DNA from: Litorimonas sp964425355
Lineage (GTDB): Bacteria > Pseudomonadota > Alphaproteobacteria > Caulobacterales > Maricaulaceae
NCBI GenBank assembly: GCA_964425355.1
Contig: CAYRMO010000129.1
Span: 1-6,819 of the forward strand
Reading direction: 5' to 3'
Length of the DNA: 6,819 nucleotides
The translations under genes were made by a program, and so were the position numbers. Shown one piece after another: positions 5,502 through 6,819 of the stretch. Position 1 is the first letter of the stretch. Every line of letters begins with the position of its first letter. The notes beneath the pieces were generated by a model that was given only the letters and a program-made list of their open reading frames with translations, was not told the DNA's origin and ran no database searches.

Positions 5502-6074
5502 GCGATTAGCGCCCGGCACCCATTTCACATCCGCTTGGCCTTGATCATTACACCAGCGCGCAGCCACAAATAGAAAATCCGATAGCCGGTTCAGATAGGT
5601 CAGCGCCGCCGGATTAATCGCCTCATCGCCTGCCACTCGCACCGCCTCACGTTCGGCGCGCCGACACACGGTGCGCGCCTGATGCAAAAAGGCGGCTGGT
5701 GGATGACCGCCTGGCAGGACGAAACTATTTAACGGTTCCAGATCTGCATTCAGCCTGTCCAACTCTTGCTCAAGCCGTGTTGTCTGACCCTCAACGACGC
5801 GCAGCGCATATTCACTATCGGCCTCGCCCGGTGCGGGCAGGGGCGTCGCCAGATCAGCGCCCAGATCAAACAGATCATTCTGGATCCGCGCGAGCATCTC
5901 ATCCAGCATCTGATTTTCAATCTGGAGCCGGACAAGCCCTAGAATGGAGTTCAACTCGTCAACATCGCCATAAGCACAAACCCGCCCAGCCGCCTTAGAC
6001 AGGCGCGACCCATCGACAAGGCCCGTCGAGCCATCATCGCCTGTGCGCGTATAAATCTTATTGAGCTTTACCAC
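5499..6074 (-). CDS. pduO: Cob(I)alamin adenosyltransferase, PduO/MMAB type
   Basis: A 191-residue enzyme that transfers the adenosyl group of ATP to cob(I)alamin to make coenzyme B12 (adenosylcobalamin) in the cytoplasm. Signature motifs are present in order: the N-terminal ATP-binding loop IYTRTGDDGSTGL (7-19), YGDVDELNS (35-43), FVLPGG (118-123), the catalytic helix RTVCRRAER (134-142) and NRLSDFLFVAAR (162-173), and the usual tail. The length fits the single-domain family. The start is GTG at 6072-6074: an in-frame stop lies four codons upstream of it and no better start exists. Only one base separates it from the stop of the upstream HIG1-type gene, and no separate ribosome binding site is visible, so translation is probably coupled. 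No B12-dependent mutase or B12 synthesis gene is in the window, so the user of the cofactor is unknown. Confidence 0.95.
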   Translation of the reverse strand: MVKLNKIYTRTGDDGSTGLVDGSRLSKAAGRVCAYGDVDELNSILGLVRLQIENQMLDEMLARIQNDLFDLGADLATPLPAPGEADSEYALRVVEGQTTRLEQELDRLNADLEPLNSFVLPGGHPPAAFLHQARTVCRRAEREAVRVAGDEAINPAALTYLNRLSDFLFVAARWCNDQGQADVKWVPGANR

Positions 6075-6075
6075 C

Positions 6076-6282
6076 CTAGCCGCCTTTGGTTTTCACATAG
6101 AGCGTGATCATAATCAGGACGACAGCTGTAATCTGGGCGTAAATTCTGCGCCACATCCATTTATTCGAGGCCTTGCGGCTGTCCTCGCTCTTCTTGCCCA
6201 TGGCGATAGCGCCCATGACCAGGGTCAAAACGACCGCCAGAAAGGCGAGGCCCGTTGCGATATATAGAAGTGTCAGGAGCAT
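6076..6282 (-). CDS. HIG1-type twin transmembrane small protein
   Basis: A 68-residue protein with two membrane spans (about 5-28 and 47-63) joined by a polar, basic loop. The loop and start of span two carry SNKWMWRRIYAQ (39-50), which matches the NK-x-M-x-x-R-x-x-x-Q pattern of the HIG1 domain and of short alphaproteobacterial twin-span proteins. HIG1 proteins associate with respiratory complexes, notably cytochrome c oxidase, so a respiratory role is inferred and not shown. I chose the ATG at 6280-6282 because GAGAG lies five to seven bases upstream and the protein then begins directly at the first span. A reading extended to 6429 adds 49 residues with no family likeness. It is first in a two-gene unit with the adenosyltransferase gene. 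Confidence 0.75.
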   Translation of the reverse strand: MLLTLLYIATGLAFLAVVLTLVMGAIAMGKKSEDSRKASNKWMWRRIYAQITAVVLIMITLYVKTKGG

Positions 6283-6382
6283 AGAGGCTCTCTCATTATT
6301 TGCGTTTACGGCGTTTATACGCATGTGAAGCGGATCGCGAGCTTTAAAAATCAGACCATCCACATATTTTGCCGCATGGGTA

Positions 6383-6411
6383 CATAGCCGTGTCAGCGGG
6401 TGAAGGCTATG
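6383..6411. promoter_or_regulatory. Inverted repeat in the gapR leader
   Basis: CATAGCC (6383-6389) and GGCTATG (6405-6411) are perfect seven-base inverted arms around a 15-base spacer, 34 bases before the gapR start, within the 163-base gap divergent from the HIG1-type gene. It could be an operator or a hairpin in the gapR 5' leader. A tandem GCGTTTA repeat (6302-6308 and 6311-6317) lies farther left, nearer the HIG1-type gene. Confidence 0.4.
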
Positions 6412-6445
6412 GAGATTCGAAAAATTCAAAACGGAGATAACAGCT

Positions 6446-6712
6446 ATGATGAGTGATTCTGATCGTGCCGATCAATTAGGTCAGGCCACACGTGAAAAGC
6501 TACGCCAATTTGTCGCGCGGATTGAACGGTTAGAGGCCGAAAAGGCGGAACTCGCCTCCGATATTCGCGAAGTCTATGCCGAGGTCAAAACCTTTGGCCT
6601 GGATACCAAAGTCATGCGCAAGCTTGTGGCCTTGCGTAAACAAGATGCCAATGAACGCGCAGAACTCGAAGCCTTGCTGGATATTTATCAAGAAGCGACA
6701 GCAGACGTTTAG
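6446..6712 (+). CDS. gapR: Nucleoid-associated protein GapR (DUF2312)
   Basis: An 88-residue protein, nearly the full length of Caulobacter GapR. The N-terminal two thirds is a charged, heptad-rich coiled coil (about 14-48, ARIERLEAEKAEL region), followed by the conserved block VKTFGLDTKVMRKLVALRK (47-65), rich in basic residues that in the family line the DNA-binding surface. Known family role: a tetrameric clamp encircling overtwisted, AT-rich DNA ahead of replication forks and at the 3' ends of active genes, stimulating gyrase and topoisomerase IV. It has been reported essential or nearly so in Caulobacter. Two consecutive ATG codons exist; the first (6446) has GGAG at 6433-6436, nine bases upstream, and is preferred. 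The gene is monocistronic as far as can be seen, with the next gene having its own control site. Confidence 0.92.
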   Translation: MMSDSDRADQLGQATREKLRQFVARIERLEAEKAELASDIREVYAEVKTFGLDTKVMRKLVALRKQDANERAELEALLDIYQEATADV

Positions 6713-6729
6713 CCCCTCAAAAATAAACT

Positions 6730-6744
6730 GTTCCTTTTTTGTTC
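6730..6744 (+). promoter_or_regulatory. LexA (SOS) box, alphaproteobacterial type
   Basis: GTTC (6730-6733), seven bases, GTTC (6741-6744) exactly fits the direct-repeat LexA box GTTC-N7-GTTC known from alphaproteobacteria. It ends 22 bases before the ATG of the following gene, a normal place for LexA repression. The match is eight fixed bases, so chance is possible, but its location in a 54-base promoter-containing gap raises its likelihood. Confidence 0.68.
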
Positions 6745-6766
6745 TTTATAGTCTATATCGGACGTC

Positions 6767-6819
6767 ATGTCCGATTATGACAAAATGCATTGGCAGGAAG
6801 ACCAGGCGGCACGTGATGC
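6767..6819 (+). CDS. Start of an unrecognised, probably SOS-controlled gene (partial)
   Basis: An open frame from ATG at 6767 runs 17 codons to the window edge: a polar, acidic N-terminus MSDYDKMHWQEDQAARD. I do not recognise it. It lacks hydrophobic or signal character. The ribosome binding site is weak (CGGA, about four bases before the ATG). The only clue to function is the LexA box 22 bases upstream, which would place it in the DNA-damage response. The second in-frame Met (residue 7) is a possible alternative start. Confidence 0.6.
   Translation, partial: MSDYDKMHWQEDQAARD

Noticed and set aside
6283..6429. Longer start for the HIG1-type protein at 6429
   Set aside because: The extra 49 residues show no family likeness and occupy the control region divergent from gapR; the ATG at 6282 has an upstream GAGAG.

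Overview
The window looks like chromosomal DNA of an aerobic alphaproteobacterium, probably a marine, moderate-GC member of the Hyphomonadaceae/Maricaulales. This is inferred from a RegB/RegA redox two-component pair, a GapR (DUF2312) gene, a small HIG1-type twin-membrane-span protein, an alphaproteobacterial-type LexA box (GTTC-N7-GTTC) and a secreted family 6 polysaccharide lyase typical of algal-polymer users. No 16S sequence is present, so the taxonomy is an inference.

Left part (1-801): the 3' part of a CAU-anticodon tRNA with encoded CCA. It is followed directly by two diverged direct copies of a ~100-base unit at a constant 113-base offset. A 12-base sequence starting inside the tRNA CCA is exactly inverted inside both copies. 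A small AT-rich GIY-YIG nuclease gene follows. Together these look like a small tRNA-linked nuclease element. A 90-base region with imperfect 17-base inverted ends separates it from the next gene.

Middle (802-2628): a stand-alone BLUF blue-light receptor (+) converges on a signal-peptide-bearing PL6 alginate/chondroitin lyase (-).

Right-centre (2707-5488): a respiration-control block. The quinone/redox-sensing histidine kinase RegB and, downstream on the same strand, its response regulator RegA are transcribed leftward. The copper chaperone SenC/SCO lipoprotein, needed for cytochrome c oxidase copper-centre assembly, is transcribed rightward from a 62-base divergent control region containing a small perfect palindrome.

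Right (5499-6819): a leftward pair encoding a HIG1-type membrane protein and a PduO-type cobalamin adenosyltransferase, separated by one base. Then come rightward gapR and the first 17 codons of an unrecognised gene that has a canonical alphaproteobacterial SOS box just upstream. RegB/RegA, SenC and possibly the HIG1 protein share a theme of aerobic respiration and redox balance. The other genes are not obviously linked to it.
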